Source: Chloroflexota bacterium
GTDB lineage: Bacteria; Chloroflexota; Anaerolineae; Anaerolineales; Villigracilaceae
Direction of reading: 5' to 3'
Assembly (NCBI GenBank): GCA_019873655.1
Contig: JAIOAU010000001.1
Coordinates: forward strand, 147,984-211,983
Length of the DNA stretch: 64,000 nt
The notes beneath the pieces are model-generated. The model saw only the letters and a list, made by a program, of their open reading frames with translations, made no database searches and was not told where the DNA came from. Made by a program: the position numbers and the translations under genes. The stretch's first letter is position 1. Every line of letters starts with the position of its first letter. Positions 34,296-42,572 of the stretch are shown piece by piece.

Positions 34296-34593
34296 TAAAA
34301 GTATTCTCCCGTCCACATGGGACGGGAGGGGGTTTCCCGCGGTACCACCCAATTTGGCATCCCTGGGTTGTCGCCAGGGCAGGCCCACTCAGCGCCGACC
34401 AGCATCGGCTTCCCGGTTAACGCTGGGAGGGCGGCTCCGACTACTGGCGGCTTGCGCCGCGTTCCCCGGAGCGGCTCGGGAGGGAACTTCGGTCAGGTTC
34501 GCGGCGGGCAGGGGTCTCAGTCTGCGCCCCGGCCTCCCTGTCGTCCTCTGCTGACGTACTTTCCTCCGTCATGGCCGTTGGAGAGATGAATTG
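34296..34593 (-). ncRNA. T-box riboswitch leader (tRNA-Phe sensing) of pheST
   Basis: Read on the minus strand, the leader contains the T-box antitermination sequence GGGTGGTACCGCG (34350-34338), the most diagnostic T-box word. It is followed by a terminator stem (CTCCCGTCC and GGACGGGAG at 34306-34328) and a loosely T-rich tail. A GGAAAGTACG segment near the 5' end fits the Stem I AGTA region. The specifier should be UUC; a candidate UUC is at 34486-34484 but I did not fold the stem. The design turns pheST on when uncharged tRNA-Phe accumulates. This accounts for most of the 442-base gene-free stretch 34252-34693. Confidence 0.88.
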
Positions 34594-34599
34594 CTGGTT

Positions 34600-34627
34600 A
34601 TTATCCGCAGTTTTGGGCGGCTGTCAA
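34600..34627 (-). promoter_or_regulatory. Promoter of the T-box-pheST transcript
   Basis: On the minus strand TTGACA (34627-34622), 16 bases, GATAAT (34605-34600). The start point is predicted near 34593. Confidence 0.7.
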
Positions 34628-34648
34628 GGGGGCGGACCTGTCAGGAAG

Positions 34649-34680
34649 AGACCCGGCCTCTTGGAGAGACCGGGTCTTTC
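34649..34680 (-). terminator. Hairpin after the metallopeptidase lipoprotein gene
   Basis: AGACCCGG (34649-34656) pairs with CCGGGTCT (34670-34677). The tail on the minus strand is only pyrimidine-rich (CTCTTCC), so it may be a weak terminator that lies between this gene and the T-box promoter. Confidence 0.5.
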
Positions 34681-34693
34681 TCGATTCTACCGG

Positions 34694-36799
34694 CTACCGG
34701 CCGACGCGGCGGTATTCGATCGGGTGGACGTCCGGGATGCCGGTCACCGGCGGCCACATCGTCAGGGTGGTTGCGGAGCAGGTGTAACGCGTCGGGAGCG
34801 GCGCGCCGGCGGGGAAATCCTCCGGCCGGATCGGGATGGTGTTCGTCCCCATGAACTGGTTGTTCACGTAGGTGTCCACGGTGACGACAATCCCCGCGCC
34901 AGGGCCAGAGCCGATGATGTTCGTACCGTCGGCCGTGTACCTGCCAGTGGATGTGCCGCTGAATGAGATGAACATATCTGTCTCGATGGCGGGGCCGCCC
35001 AGGACGCCGGAGCCGGTCACCACCTGATGGACGACCAGGTTGTCGTAACCGCCAATTGCCGTGCCGTCGGCCCGGAATTCTGCCACGATCGCTCCAGAGA
35101 CTTCATCCACATAGACCGAGGTGGAGCCGTCGCCGGTCTGGGCGATGATGGAGCGGAAGTATCCCAGGACGCTTTCGGGCGTCGAGCGCCATTGGCCGAT
35201 GACGCATTGGTCGCAGGGGTTGTCCCTGGTCAGGGCGGCGCTCACCGTTTCGGCGCGCTCGGCGCCGATGGTCGTTGTGAGGGTGTAGACCAGATAGGGC
35301 ACGTCGCCGCATCCGGTAATCGTCGCCGGCAGCGGCAGCCAGGCGTCTGTCGTTCCGCTGATTCGCGCCGCGGAGCGGCCCGGGCCGGCGGAGGTCGCCG
35401 TGACGGCGAACTCCTTCTCGCCGCTGAAGACGACGAGGTGGCGGGCCAGGACGAAGGGCGCGCCGCGCAGGGTGGCGCTGTTGGCCTCGTTGAAGGTGAA
35501 TTGGGTGGTGACGCTGGCGGGGATGTTGGCTACCGAACCGTCGCTGTCCAGCAGGGTGCGGTCGAAGACGGCGCGGGCGAATTGCTCCCACGTGTCCTCG
35601 ATGCCCGGGATGGCGGAGAGGGCGGCCAGTTGCCGGTCTGCGCCGGGAGTGTCCGGCATCTGGCGCAGAAAGGCGATCACACCGTTCGGCCCGGCGCGGT
35701 TGCCCAGGAACTGGAAGAAGGCGAAGTTCTCGTACGTCATGCGGGTCAGCGGCTCGGTATTCGAGCGGTTCGAGAAACTGGCGGCGAAGCGGTACTCATA
35801 GTTCGTCGAGGGATAGACCAGGTTGCTGAAATACTCGGCTGCGCCTTCCACCCACCACTTGGAGGATTCGTAACCGGCCCCGATGCCCTGGTCGCGCAGA
35901 TTCCAGGCTTCGAAGCAGTGGAAGACCTCGTGAGCGACCGTCTGCTGGAACTGGAGGCGGGAGAGCGCGAACATGCTTGGATAGAGAATCACGGGGCAGG
36001 CTTCGCCCGGCCGGAAGTGTTCCCACATGGCGGTTGCCAGGGTGGTGGCGTTGACGGCGTCATCCCGAGGGGTGAAGACGAAATAAATCGGCCGAATCTC
36101 GCCGTAAGCCCGAAAGAGGTCGAGCGAGGCGGCGGCGGCGTCGAGCGTGCCTTCGTAGTAGGGAAGCAGCCTGGCGTCATCGCGCCATTCCAGGGGATAG
36201 TAGACGCGAAAGTTCTGACCGACGACGTTTCCCTCTCCGTACATGAAGCAGCGGAACGAGGGATCGCGGCTGTCGGGGAAACCGGACGCCCACAGGGCGG
36301 CGCACTCCTGATCCTGGCGGACGGGGGCGGCCGCGCCGGGGGGACGATGGCCAGCCTGCTCGGCGGGAATCGAATACTGGTCGAGGGCGGCCTGCGAGGG
36401 GATGAGGAGGTTCAACAGGCGGGTGATCTCGGCCTTGGCGGCCTCGTCCGAGCCGATCAGCAGGTACTCGATGGCCAGGTCGAGCACGCCAGCGCCCTCG
36501 GCTTCGAGGACGCCCGCTCCCAGGGAGGCCTCTGCGGGCTGGATTTCGCCGGCGAAGAGTTTGAGCAGGATGATCAGGCCCTCCTCCAGGGTCCACTCGC
36601 CGGAGGCGATTTTGGCCTCGAGCAGGTCGGTGAAGCCGGTCGGGAGAGTCTCCGGGGCGGGGACTTCGGTGGGGGTCGGCTCGGCCGCGCCCGGGTCGGA
36701 GGGCGGCTGGGGCGTCGCCGCGCCGGGCAGGCGGCAGGCGGTCAGCGCGAGGGCGAGGATGACGGATAAAGACATGAGTTTGAACAGGGCAATTTTCAT
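34694..36799 (-). CDS. Large lipoprotein with HExxH metallopeptidase-like domain
   Basis: 701 residues, with the start at the ATG at 36799 preceded by AAGGAGGAAAGTC. A signal peptide ends in the lipobox LALTAC, followed by a Pro/Thr/Glu linker. At 290-294 the sequence has VAHEVFHCFEAWN (HEVFH), and about 35 residues later WWVEGAAEYFSN, where the glutamate would be the third zinc ligand, as in clan MA (gluzincin) peptidases. The C-terminal third is beta-rich with several Cys pairs (TGCGDVPY, PCDQCVIGQW). No specific peptidase family was recognised. It should sit on the outer face of the membrane. Confidence 0.7.
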   Translation of the reverse strand: MKIALFKLMSLSVILALALTACRLPGAATPQPPSDPGAAEPTPTEVPAPETLPTGFTDLLEAKIASGEWTLEEGLIILLKLFAGEIQPAEASLGAGVLEAEGAGVLDLAIEYLLIGSDEAAKAEITRLLNLLIPSQAALDQYSIPAEQAGHRPPGAAAPVRQDQECAALWASGFPDSRDPSFRCFMYGEGNVVGQNFRVYYPLEWRDDARLLPYYEGTLDAAAASLDLFRAYGEIRPIYFVFTPRDDAVNATTLATAMWEHFRPGEACPVILYPSMFALSRLQFQQTVAHEVFHCFEAWNLRDQGIGAGYESSKWWVEGAAEYFSNLVYPSTNYEYRFAASFSNRSNTEPLTRMTYENFAFFQFLGNRAGPNGVIAFLRQMPDTPGADRQLAALSAIPGIEDTWEQFARAVFDRTLLDSDGSVANIPASVTTQFTFNEANSATLRGAPFVLARHLVVFSGEKEFAVTATSAGPGRSAARISGTTDAWLPLPATITGCGDVPYLVYTLTTTIGAERAETVSAALTRDNPCDQCVIGQWRSTPESVLGYFRSIIAQTGDGSTSVYVDEVSGAIVAEFRADGTAIGGYDNLVVHQVVTGSGVLGGPAIETDMFISFSGTSTGRYTADGTNIIGSGPGAGIVVTVDTYVNNQFMGTNTIPIRPEDFPAGAPLPTRYTCSATTLTMWPPVTGIPDVHPIEYRRVGR

Positions 36800-36957
36800 T
36801 GACTTTCCTCCTTGAAAGTTGACATATATTATCTGAATAATCATATTATGTCAAATACAAATCCTGCCCCATCGGTACTATTGGGAGCGGGCTGCTGGGG
36901 AGAGGCGGGATGGATTTTGTCGTAAAATTGGGGGAAATTCATGGAGGAGGGAATGGC

Positions 36958-37665
36958 ATGAACGTTCCAGCATCTCGAGCCGTGTACCGCATCGCCGACC
37001 TGCCGGTTTCCGACCGGCCGCGCGAGCGCCTGGCCAGCCTGGGGCCTCAGGCGTTGAGCAGCGCCGAATTGCTGGCCATCCTGCTGCGGGTGGGGGTGGC
37101 GGGGGAGAGCGCCGTCCAGGTGGGGCAGCGGCTGCTGGCGGCGTTTGGCGGGCTGACGGGGCTGCACCGCGCCCCGTTCGAGGAGTTGTGCAATCAGCGC
37201 GGCATGGGGGCGGCCAAGGCAGCCCAGATCAAGGCGGCGATCGAACTCGGCCGGCGGCTGGCGCTCGAAGCCCCGGAGGAACGTCCGGTCATCAACAGTC
37301 CGGCGGACGCGGCCGCGCTGGTGGCCTACGAGATGTCGGCCCTCGAGCAGGAGCATCTGCGCGTCTTTCTACTCGACACGCGCAATCGGGTTCTCGATGT
37401 GATCGAGGTGTACAAGGGATCGGTCAACTCATCCCAGGTGCGCGTCGGCGAACTGTTCAAGCCGGCCATCCGACGCGGCGCGTCTGGGATTCTGGTGGCG
37501 CACAATCATCCCTTGGGCGACCCGACGCCCAGCCCCGAAGATGTGGCCGTGACGCGCGCCATCGTCCAGGCCGGGCGGCTGCTGGACGTGGAGGTGCTCG
37601 ATCACCTGGTCATCGGCCAGGGACGCTGGGTTTCGCTCAAGGAGAGGGGGCTGGGGTTCGCCTGA
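36958..37665 (+). CDS. radC: RadC family JAB/MPN protein
   Basis: 235 residues, with the start at the ATG at 36958 after GGAGGAGG. An N-terminal helix-hairpin-helix part ([23 protein letters not shown]) is followed by the JAB domain with the metal motif [14 protein letters not shown] (about 182-195) and [10 protein letters not shown]. The historical DNA-repair assignment of RadC is doubtful; the protein is a putative metalloenzyme. Confidence 0.92.
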   Translation: MNVPASRAVYRIADLPVSDRPRERLASLGPQALSSAELLAILLRVGVAGESAVQVGQRLLAAFGGLTGLHRAPFEELCNQRGMGAAKAAQIKAAIELGRRLALEAPEERPVINSPADAAALVAYEMSALEQEHLRVFLLDTRNRVLDVIEVYKGSVNSSQVRVGELFKPAIRRGASGILVAHNHPLGDPTPSPEDVAVTRAIVQAGRLLDVEVLDHLVIGQGRWVSLKERGLGFA

Positions 37666-37674
37666 GGGCGCGGG

Positions 37675-37968
37675 TCAGGGGGTGCTGGCGTCGGCGTCGT
37701 CGAAGCGGCCGGTGGGGGCTTCCCATTCGATCGAGTGCCAGTCGACGCGGGCGGCGCGCGGCCCGGCGACCACGATTTCGGCAAATTTTTCCAGGACGGC
37801 GCGGGGGCCTTCGGCGGCGATTTCGACCCGGTCGTAGCCGACGTTGCGCGCCCAGGCTTTCAATCCCAGGCGAAAGGCGTTTTGAATCACGAAGGCGCGG
37901 AATCCCACGCCCTGGACGATTCCTTGCACCCAGATGTGCAGGCGAGTCTTAGCGCTTGAGTCTGACAT
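37675..37968 (-). CDS. Acylphosphatase
   Basis: 97 residues, with the start at the ATG at 37968 (AGAAAGGACAAG upstream). The signature HIWVQGIVQGVGFRAFV (residues 11-27) holds the phosphate-binding Arg24, and Asn42 (ARNVGYDRVEI) is the catalytic asparagine. It hydrolyses acyl phosphates in the cytoplasm. It overlaps the 3' end of the upstream peptidase-like gene by 20 bases. Confidence 0.93.
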   Translation of the reverse strand: MSDSSAKTRLHIWVQGIVQGVGFRAFVIQNAFRLGLKAWARNVGYDRVEIAAEGPRAVLEKFAEIVVAGPRAARVDWHSIEWEAPTGRFDDADASTP

Positions 37969-39154
37969 CTTGTCCTTTCTCGCGGCGGATGCCGACGCGC
38001 CACAAGGGGATGACCAGCATGAGCGCCAGGAGGATGAAGTAAGGCGCCAGATTCTGCCAGGCGACGCTGGCGACATCTTCTCCCAGCACGGCTTGCCGCC
38101 AGCGCAGGTCGAGTTGCGAGAGCGGCAGACCGAGGGCGCGCAGGGCGCCGCGTTCGCAGTCCAGGCCGTCGGCGTAGGCGTCGAGCAGGGCGCGCAGGCC
38201 GGAGGCGCCGTAGGTTTGGCGCAGGTAGCCGACGAAGGAGCCGGACTGGGCGTAGGCCAACATCGCGCCGGAGACATCGGCCGGGAAGGGTCCGCACAGG
38301 TTGGCGAGCGGAATCAGGGTCCCGTTTTGGCTGGCGACCGACAGGATGTAGTTGTAATCGGCGTTGGGGTAGAGTTCGGCCTGGGTGGCCAGGCCCTCGA
38401 TCAGCCAGGTGGGCAGGTTTGCGTAGGCGCTGCCCGTGTATTGGTAGAGCAGGATGTGGGCCAGTTCGTGGGGAATCTGGCGCTCCATTTCGATGCTCTG
38501 GACCTCGCCGGGGGCGATCGAGACGAGCACCACCCCCAGGTGCGGGTCGGCGTGACCGGCGACCCAGGATTCGCCGCCCAGGCCGAGGGTCTGCTGGACG
38601 TCGGCGGCGGTGGGGTAGATGTAGATGTCGATGGGGCGGTTCAGGCTGACGGGGATGAGGTCGGCCACGGATTGCAGGCCGCGGTGGGCGGTGTCGAAAG
38701 CGGCCTGGCCGAAGGGGGTGTCGCCGGTGTACCAGTGCAGGCGAATCTGGTCGTCTTCGAGGATTTGCCAGGGAGGCCGGTTGTCGTCGTATTTGAAGTT
38801 GTAGGTGGGGCTGGTGTAGACTTCGCCGCCGCTCAGTTCGAGCCGGAACCAGAAGGCAACCATGGCAAAGGGGCGCAGGAGGCCCTCGGCGATGCGATGC
38901 GTGTGGGCGACTGTTCCATCGTTTGCGAGGGTCAGCGGGGCGACGCGGGCGATGGGGTCGCCTTCGGCTTGAAAGATGAGGTAGGCGGCCTGGACGGGGA
39001 CCGAGGCGGCGATGCGCGCCGAGAAGGTGATTTCCTGCCCGTACAGATAGGTGACGCTGACATTTTCGATGACGACGGCAGTCTGCGCCCGGGCTGGGGT
39101 GGAGAGGCCCAAAGCCAGCCCGCAGAGCAGCAGTAAACAGAGAGCGCGGCGCAT
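37949..39154 (-). CDS. Secreted/membrane peptidase-MA-like protein
   Basis: 401 residues. A signal peptide (1-23, ALGLSTPARA) is followed by a beta-rich domain and then a metallopeptidase-like motif, HELAH (His229, Glu230, His233), with WLIEGLATQAE (Glu253) as the likely third ligand. This is the layout of the peptidase MA-like family. A C-terminal membrane anchor lies at about 367-386, followed by a basic tail, so the catalytic part should be extracytoplasmic. The last 20 bases overlap the acylphosphatase start. Confidence 0.78.
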   Translation of the reverse strand: MRRALCLLLLCGLALGLSTPARAQTAVVIENVSVTYLYGQEITFSARIAASVPVQAAYLIFQAEGDPIARVAPLTLANDGTVAHTHRIAEGLLRPFAMVAFWFRLELSGGEVYTSPTYNFKYDDNRPPWQILEDDQIRLHWYTGDTPFGQAAFDTAHRGLQSVADLIPVSLNRPIDIYIYPTAADVQQTLGLGGESWVAGHADPHLGVVLVSIAPGEVQSIEMERQIPHELAHILLYQYTGSAYANLPTWLIEGLATQAELYPNADYNYILSVASQNGTLIPLANLCGPFPADVSGAMLAYAQSGSFVGYLRQTYGASGLRALLDAYADGLDCERGALRALGLPLSQLDLRWRQAVLGEDVASVAWQNLAPYFILLALMLVIPLWRVGIRREKGQDVRLKR

Positions 39155-39155
39155 C

Positions 39156-40067
39156 TCAGCCTCCCAGGAAGAACAGGAGCGGGGTCAGGGTGAGCGGACT
39201 CAAGAGGGTGCTGAAGAAGACGATGGCGGTGACCAGTTGCGGTTCGAGGTCGTATTCGGAGGCCAGGACGGTGGTGATGACGGCGGTGGGCATGGCGGTC
39301 TGGGTGACGCCTGCCTGACGGGCAGCGCCCTCCAGGCCGAAGAGCGGAGCGAGGTTGATGCCTACCAGCGGGCTCACCCCCAGGCGCAGGAGGATGCTGA
39401 CCAGCAGGGCCGAGGTGTGCTTGCTCCAGGCAAAGCGGGATAGTTCCAGGCCGAGCAGAATCAACATGCTGGGGATGGCCGCGCCGGCCAGGAGGGTGAC
39501 CGTGCGGTCGAGCGGGGCGGGGAGGACCCAGCCGGCGCGAAGGAAGAGGAGAGCCAGTCCAAGAGCGTAGAGCATAGGCACTTTGAGCAGGCCGAGCAGG
39601 GCCTGTTTGAAATCCATGCGGCCGAGCGAGGCCCACAACACGCCGACCGTGTTGGTGAGGACGGCGATGACGACGTAATAGAGGCTGGCGTAGGCCAGGG
39701 CTTCTTCGCCGAAGGCAAAACCGATGAGCGGCATGCCGTAGTTGCCGTTGTTGGAAAGGGCCACGGCCAGGACGACGGCCACCAGGACGGGACGCGGCAG
39801 TTTCAAGAGACGGCCGACCAGGTAAGCCAGGCCGCCCATCAGGAAGAAGACGGCGGAGGTGAATCCCAGCATCTGGGCGATGCGGCCGACTTCGAGGCGG
39901 CTGTCGATCAGCAGGCGGAAGATCAGGACAGGGCTGAAGATGTTAAAGGTCACCCGACCGAGGGTGCGCGGTTCGATACGAGTGGTTCGGCCGAGGGCGA
40001 AGCCGCAGGCGGCGATGAGCAGGATGGGCAGCAGGTTGTTGGCGAAGATGGCGAGCAGCGCGGCCAC
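39156..40067 (-). CDS. AEC family (auxin efflux carrier-like) transporter
   Basis: A 303-residue protein with about ten hydrophobic segments and the family hallmark GNYGMPL (about 107-113, following LSNN). AEC proteins export organic anions such as malate. The start codon is GTG at 40067. It lies one base before the peptidase gene downstream, so the two are probably co-transcribed. Confidence 0.83.
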   Translation of the reverse strand: MAALLAIFANNLLPILLIAACGFALGRTTRIEPRTLGRVTFNIFSPVLIFRLLIDSRLEVGRIAQMLGFTSAVFFLMGGLAYLVGRLLKLPRPVLVAVVLAVALSNNGNYGMPLIGFAFGEEALAYASLYYVVIAVLTNTVGVLWASLGRMDFKQALLGLLKVPMLYALGLALLFLRAGWVLPAPLDRTVTLLAGAAIPSMLILLGLELSRFAWSKHTSALLVSILLRLGVSPLVGINLAPLFGLEGAARQAGVTQTAMPTAVITTVLASEYDLEPQLVTAIVFFSTLLSPLTLTPLLFFLGG

Positions 40068-40078
40068 GGTGCGTCTCG

Positions 40079-41056
40079 TTAGAGGCTGTCAGGGTCTTCT
40101 TCTTCGGTTTCGAAGTCGAACATATCGAAGAGGCTGGTATCTTCGGTGAAGGCCAGGTTGGAGAGCGCCTCTTCCAGGAATTCGGCCTCCTCGTCGTCGG
40201 CTTCGGCGTCGGCGGCGTCGGCGAGTTCCTCCAGCCGTTCGCGCACGCCCTCGCCGCCGATTTGCGAGAGCGCCCAGATGATTTCGTGCCGCACGAGGGG
40301 GTCTTCTTCGTCTTCCAGTTGATCGAGCAGGGTCGGACGGGCGGCGGCGAGGCCCAGTTCTCCGGCGGCCTGCATGGCCTCGGTGCGGACGGCCTGGTTG
40401 GGGTCGTTCAATTTGGACAGAATCTGTTTGCTCCAGCGCAGGTCGTTCGAACGCCCCATGGCAAACAGGGCGCTGACGACCCAATCGGGGTCTTGCTGGT
40501 GATAGGCGGCCTCGATCAGGGCGGGCAGTTCGGGCCGCGAGGAAGCGCCGAGCGCCTCCAGCGAGCGCCGCCGGACGAGGGGGTAGGCATCCCGCGTGGC
40601 GGCCAGGAGGTGGTCTTCGACTTCGCGCAGGGTTTCGGCCGGGATTTTTTCCAGTTCGCCCAAGTAAATGAATTGGCCCAGCACGACGGCGGCGGCGGCG
40701 CGCACCTCGGGTTCGTCGTCGGCGTTGAGCAGGTCGAGCAGGTCGGGGATCAGGCGGACGTCCTCGCATTCGATCAGCAGACGCAGCGCCCCGGCGCGCA
40801 CGGCCGGCTCGGGGTCCTTCAGGCGGGCGCGGGCGAAGGCCTCGAAGGAGACCAGGGTGTCGTCTTCGGCCAGGTCTTGCAGGTCTTCGAGCAGGGCCAC
40901 TTTGCGCGCCAGCGGCACGCGCGGCCAGACCTCGGCCAGGGCCTCCAGTTGATCCGGTTCGAGGTCCGAGAAGCGCGCCAGGTAGCGGGCCGGGAAGGCG
41001 GCCGATCTGTCCAGCAGGGCTTCCAGGATGGTTTGGAAGGAAGTCTCTTTAGGCAT
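40079..41056 (-). CDS. HEAT-repeat protein
   Basis: A 325-residue acidic alpha-solenoid protein. Repeats of about 35 residues occur throughout (DPEPAVRAGALRLLIECED, DDEPEVRAAAAVVLGQF, AYPLVRRRSLEALGAS, NDPNQAVRTEAMQAAGELG, DEEDPLVRHEIIWALSQIG). The tail is very Glu/Asp-rich. It is probably a protein-interaction scaffold; its partner is unknown. It lies between the site-2 protease gene upstream and the AEC gene downstream. Confidence 0.82.
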   Translation of the reverse strand: MPKETSFQTILEALLDRSAAFPARYLARFSDLEPDQLEALAEVWPRVPLARKVALLEDLQDLAEDDTLVSFEAFARARLKDPEPAVRAGALRLLIECEDVRLIPDLLDLLNADDEPEVRAAAAVVLGQFIYLGELEKIPAETLREVEDHLLAATRDAYPLVRRRSLEALGASSRPELPALIEAAYHQQDPDWVVSALFAMGRSNDLRWSKQILSKLNDPNQAVRTEAMQAAGELGLAAARPTLLDQLEDEEDPLVRHEIIWALSQIGGEGVRERLEELADAADAEADDEEAEFLEEALSNLAFTEDTSLFDMFDFETEEEDPDSL

Positions 41057-41065
41057 GCGGATTGC

Positions 41066-42391
41066 TCATGGCAGTTTGATGACCAGCGGGTTGAGGATGT
41101 CGGCGATGTAGAAGTAGCCCATCAGCGAGATGGCCAGGAAGAAGCCGATGGTGTGGACGGCGGTTTCGAGGCGCGGCGGGACGCGCCGCCGGAAGACGAG
41201 TTCGATGAGTGAGAAGAAGATGCGGCCGCCGTCGAGGGCCGGGAAGGGCAGCAGATTGAAGACGCCGACCGTGATGGTCAGGGAGATGATGACGGCCAGG
41301 GTGTAGTTGGTCGGGGCGGCCTGTTCGCCCGCGGCGACCTCCTGGCGGCTTTCCACATCCCGCGCCACCGATTGCTGGAAGAGATTCCAGATGCTGCGCG
41401 GTCCGGCGATTTGGGCCTGCTCCGGCGTGAGGGTCCCGGCAATCAGCCGTCCGGGCAGGGACAGGATTTCGCGCACGCCCTGGCCGGTGGCCTGGAAACT
41501 GTAGCCGAGAGTCTCAAAGATGGATTTCATCGGCCGCATTTCTTGATAGGTCAGGACGCCCATGCGTCCCTGCCCCTCGGGCGGGTTCTGGCGCGGGACG
41601 ATGGGGACGACCAGAGTCTGGCCGCCGCGCAGCAGGGTCACTTGCACTTCCTGACCGGCGTGCTGGGCGGTGTAGAGTTGCAGTTCGGAGATGCGGTGAA
41701 TCTCCTGGCCGTCCACGGCCAGAATCACGTCGCCGGGCAGCATGCCGGCGGCCTCGGCCGGCGAGGCGGGGGCGACCTCCTCGATCCGCACCCGGTCGGG
41801 CAGGCCGGTCTGGTTGAACAGGATGGCATAGACGACCACGGCGGTCAGCAGGTTCATCGCCGCCCCGGCCAGGAGCACCAGGATGCGCTGCCAGGGTTTG
41901 GCGGCCGCCAGCCCGCCGGGGACGGTCGGGTCGTCCTCGCCCTTGGGGCGGACGAAGCCGCCCAGGGGAATCCAGTTGAGCGAAAACAGCGTCCCCTGGT
42001 GGATTTCTTTGAGCGTCCCATGCAGTTTGACGACGCCATCGGGCGTTTCGAGGGCGTCTGCCTGTCCGCCTTCGGCGGCCGCCAGCGCAATGGAGCGCAG
42101 GATGAGTTTGTCGCCGCGGCGGACGGCCTCCGCCTCGACCACGCGCCCCTCGGCCTCGAGGGGGCGGAAGGGCAGGGTGGTGTTGGCAGGGATTTTGAGG
42201 CGCGTCCGGCCGATGACCAGCCAGCCCGGGGCGCGCCAGAGTCGCAGCAGGCGCGGCGGAAAGCCGACGCCGAACTCCTCGATCTCGATGCGCAGCAGGC
42301 GGGCGACGATGAAGTGCCCAAATTCGTGCAGGAGGATGATGCCGGCCAGGACCAGAACGAAAGTCAGACCGCCCAGGAAACCAGTGTCCAT
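41066..42391 (-). CDS. Site-2 protease (M50, RseP/RIP-like)
   Basis: A 441-residue intramembrane zinc protease with HEFGH (residues 22-26) in the first membrane helix, a PDZ domain (about 200-275: VAPASPAEAAGMLPGDVILAVDGQEI) and the second metal motif LDGGR (386-390, in LLPFPALDGGRIFF). The region of about 75-140 (RTRLKIPANTTLPFRPLEAEGRVVEAE) is an insertion not present in short RseP homologues. It should cleave membrane-spanning anti-sigma factors or peptides; no target is seen nearby. Confidence 0.88.
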   Translation of the reverse strand: MDTGFLGGLTFVLVLAGIILLHEFGHFIVARLLRIEIEEFGVGFPPRLLRLWRAPGWLVIGRTRLKIPANTTLPFRPLEAEGRVVEAEAVRRGDKLILRSIALAAAEGGQADALETPDGVVKLHGTLKEIHQGTLFSLNWIPLGGFVRPKGEDDPTVPGGLAAAKPWQRILVLLAGAAMNLLTAVVVYAILFNQTGLPDRVRIEEVAPASPAEAAGMLPGDVILAVDGQEIHRISELQLYTAQHAGQEVQVTLLRGGQTLVVPIVPRQNPPEGQGRMGVLTYQEMRPMKSIFETLGYSFQATGQGVREILSLPGRLIAGTLTPEQAQIAGPRSIWNLFQQSVARDVESRQEVAAGEQAAPTNYTLAVIISLTITVGVFNLLPFPALDGGRIFFSLIELVFRRRVPPRLETAVHTIGFFLAISLMGYFYIADILNPLVIKLP

Positions 42392-42415
42392 GTTTTGCCT
42401 CTCAACGATAAACGC

Positions 42416-42437
42416 ACGCCTCCGTTGAGGCGTTTTT
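42416..42437. promoter_or_regulatory. Hairpin in the leader of the site-2 protease gene
   Basis: ACGCCTC and GAGGCGT (42416-42422 with 42427-42433) form a stem with a T-run on the plus-strand side. On the gene's own strand it lies about 25 bases before the ATG. The arm CGTTGAGG can instead pair with CCTCTCAACG at 42399-42408, next to the ribosome-binding site, giving two alternative folds. Confidence 0.4.
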
Positions 42438-42572
42438 CTTGATTATATCGCTATTCCAGCGGGAGAAATTTTAGAGAAGTGTAAGAGTTCTCCTCCGGGC
42501 GGCATCGAAGAAGAACTGAGTCAAGGCATCGAATTGCGCGAACGATGCAAAAAGACGGACGCGCCGACAGTC

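Noticed and set aside
42451-42572. Possible C-terminal extension or small gene between the mevalonate decarboxylase and site-2 protease genes
   Set aside because: The open frames here are Arg/Pro-rich shadows of the decarboxylase gene, with no ribosome-binding site or motif.
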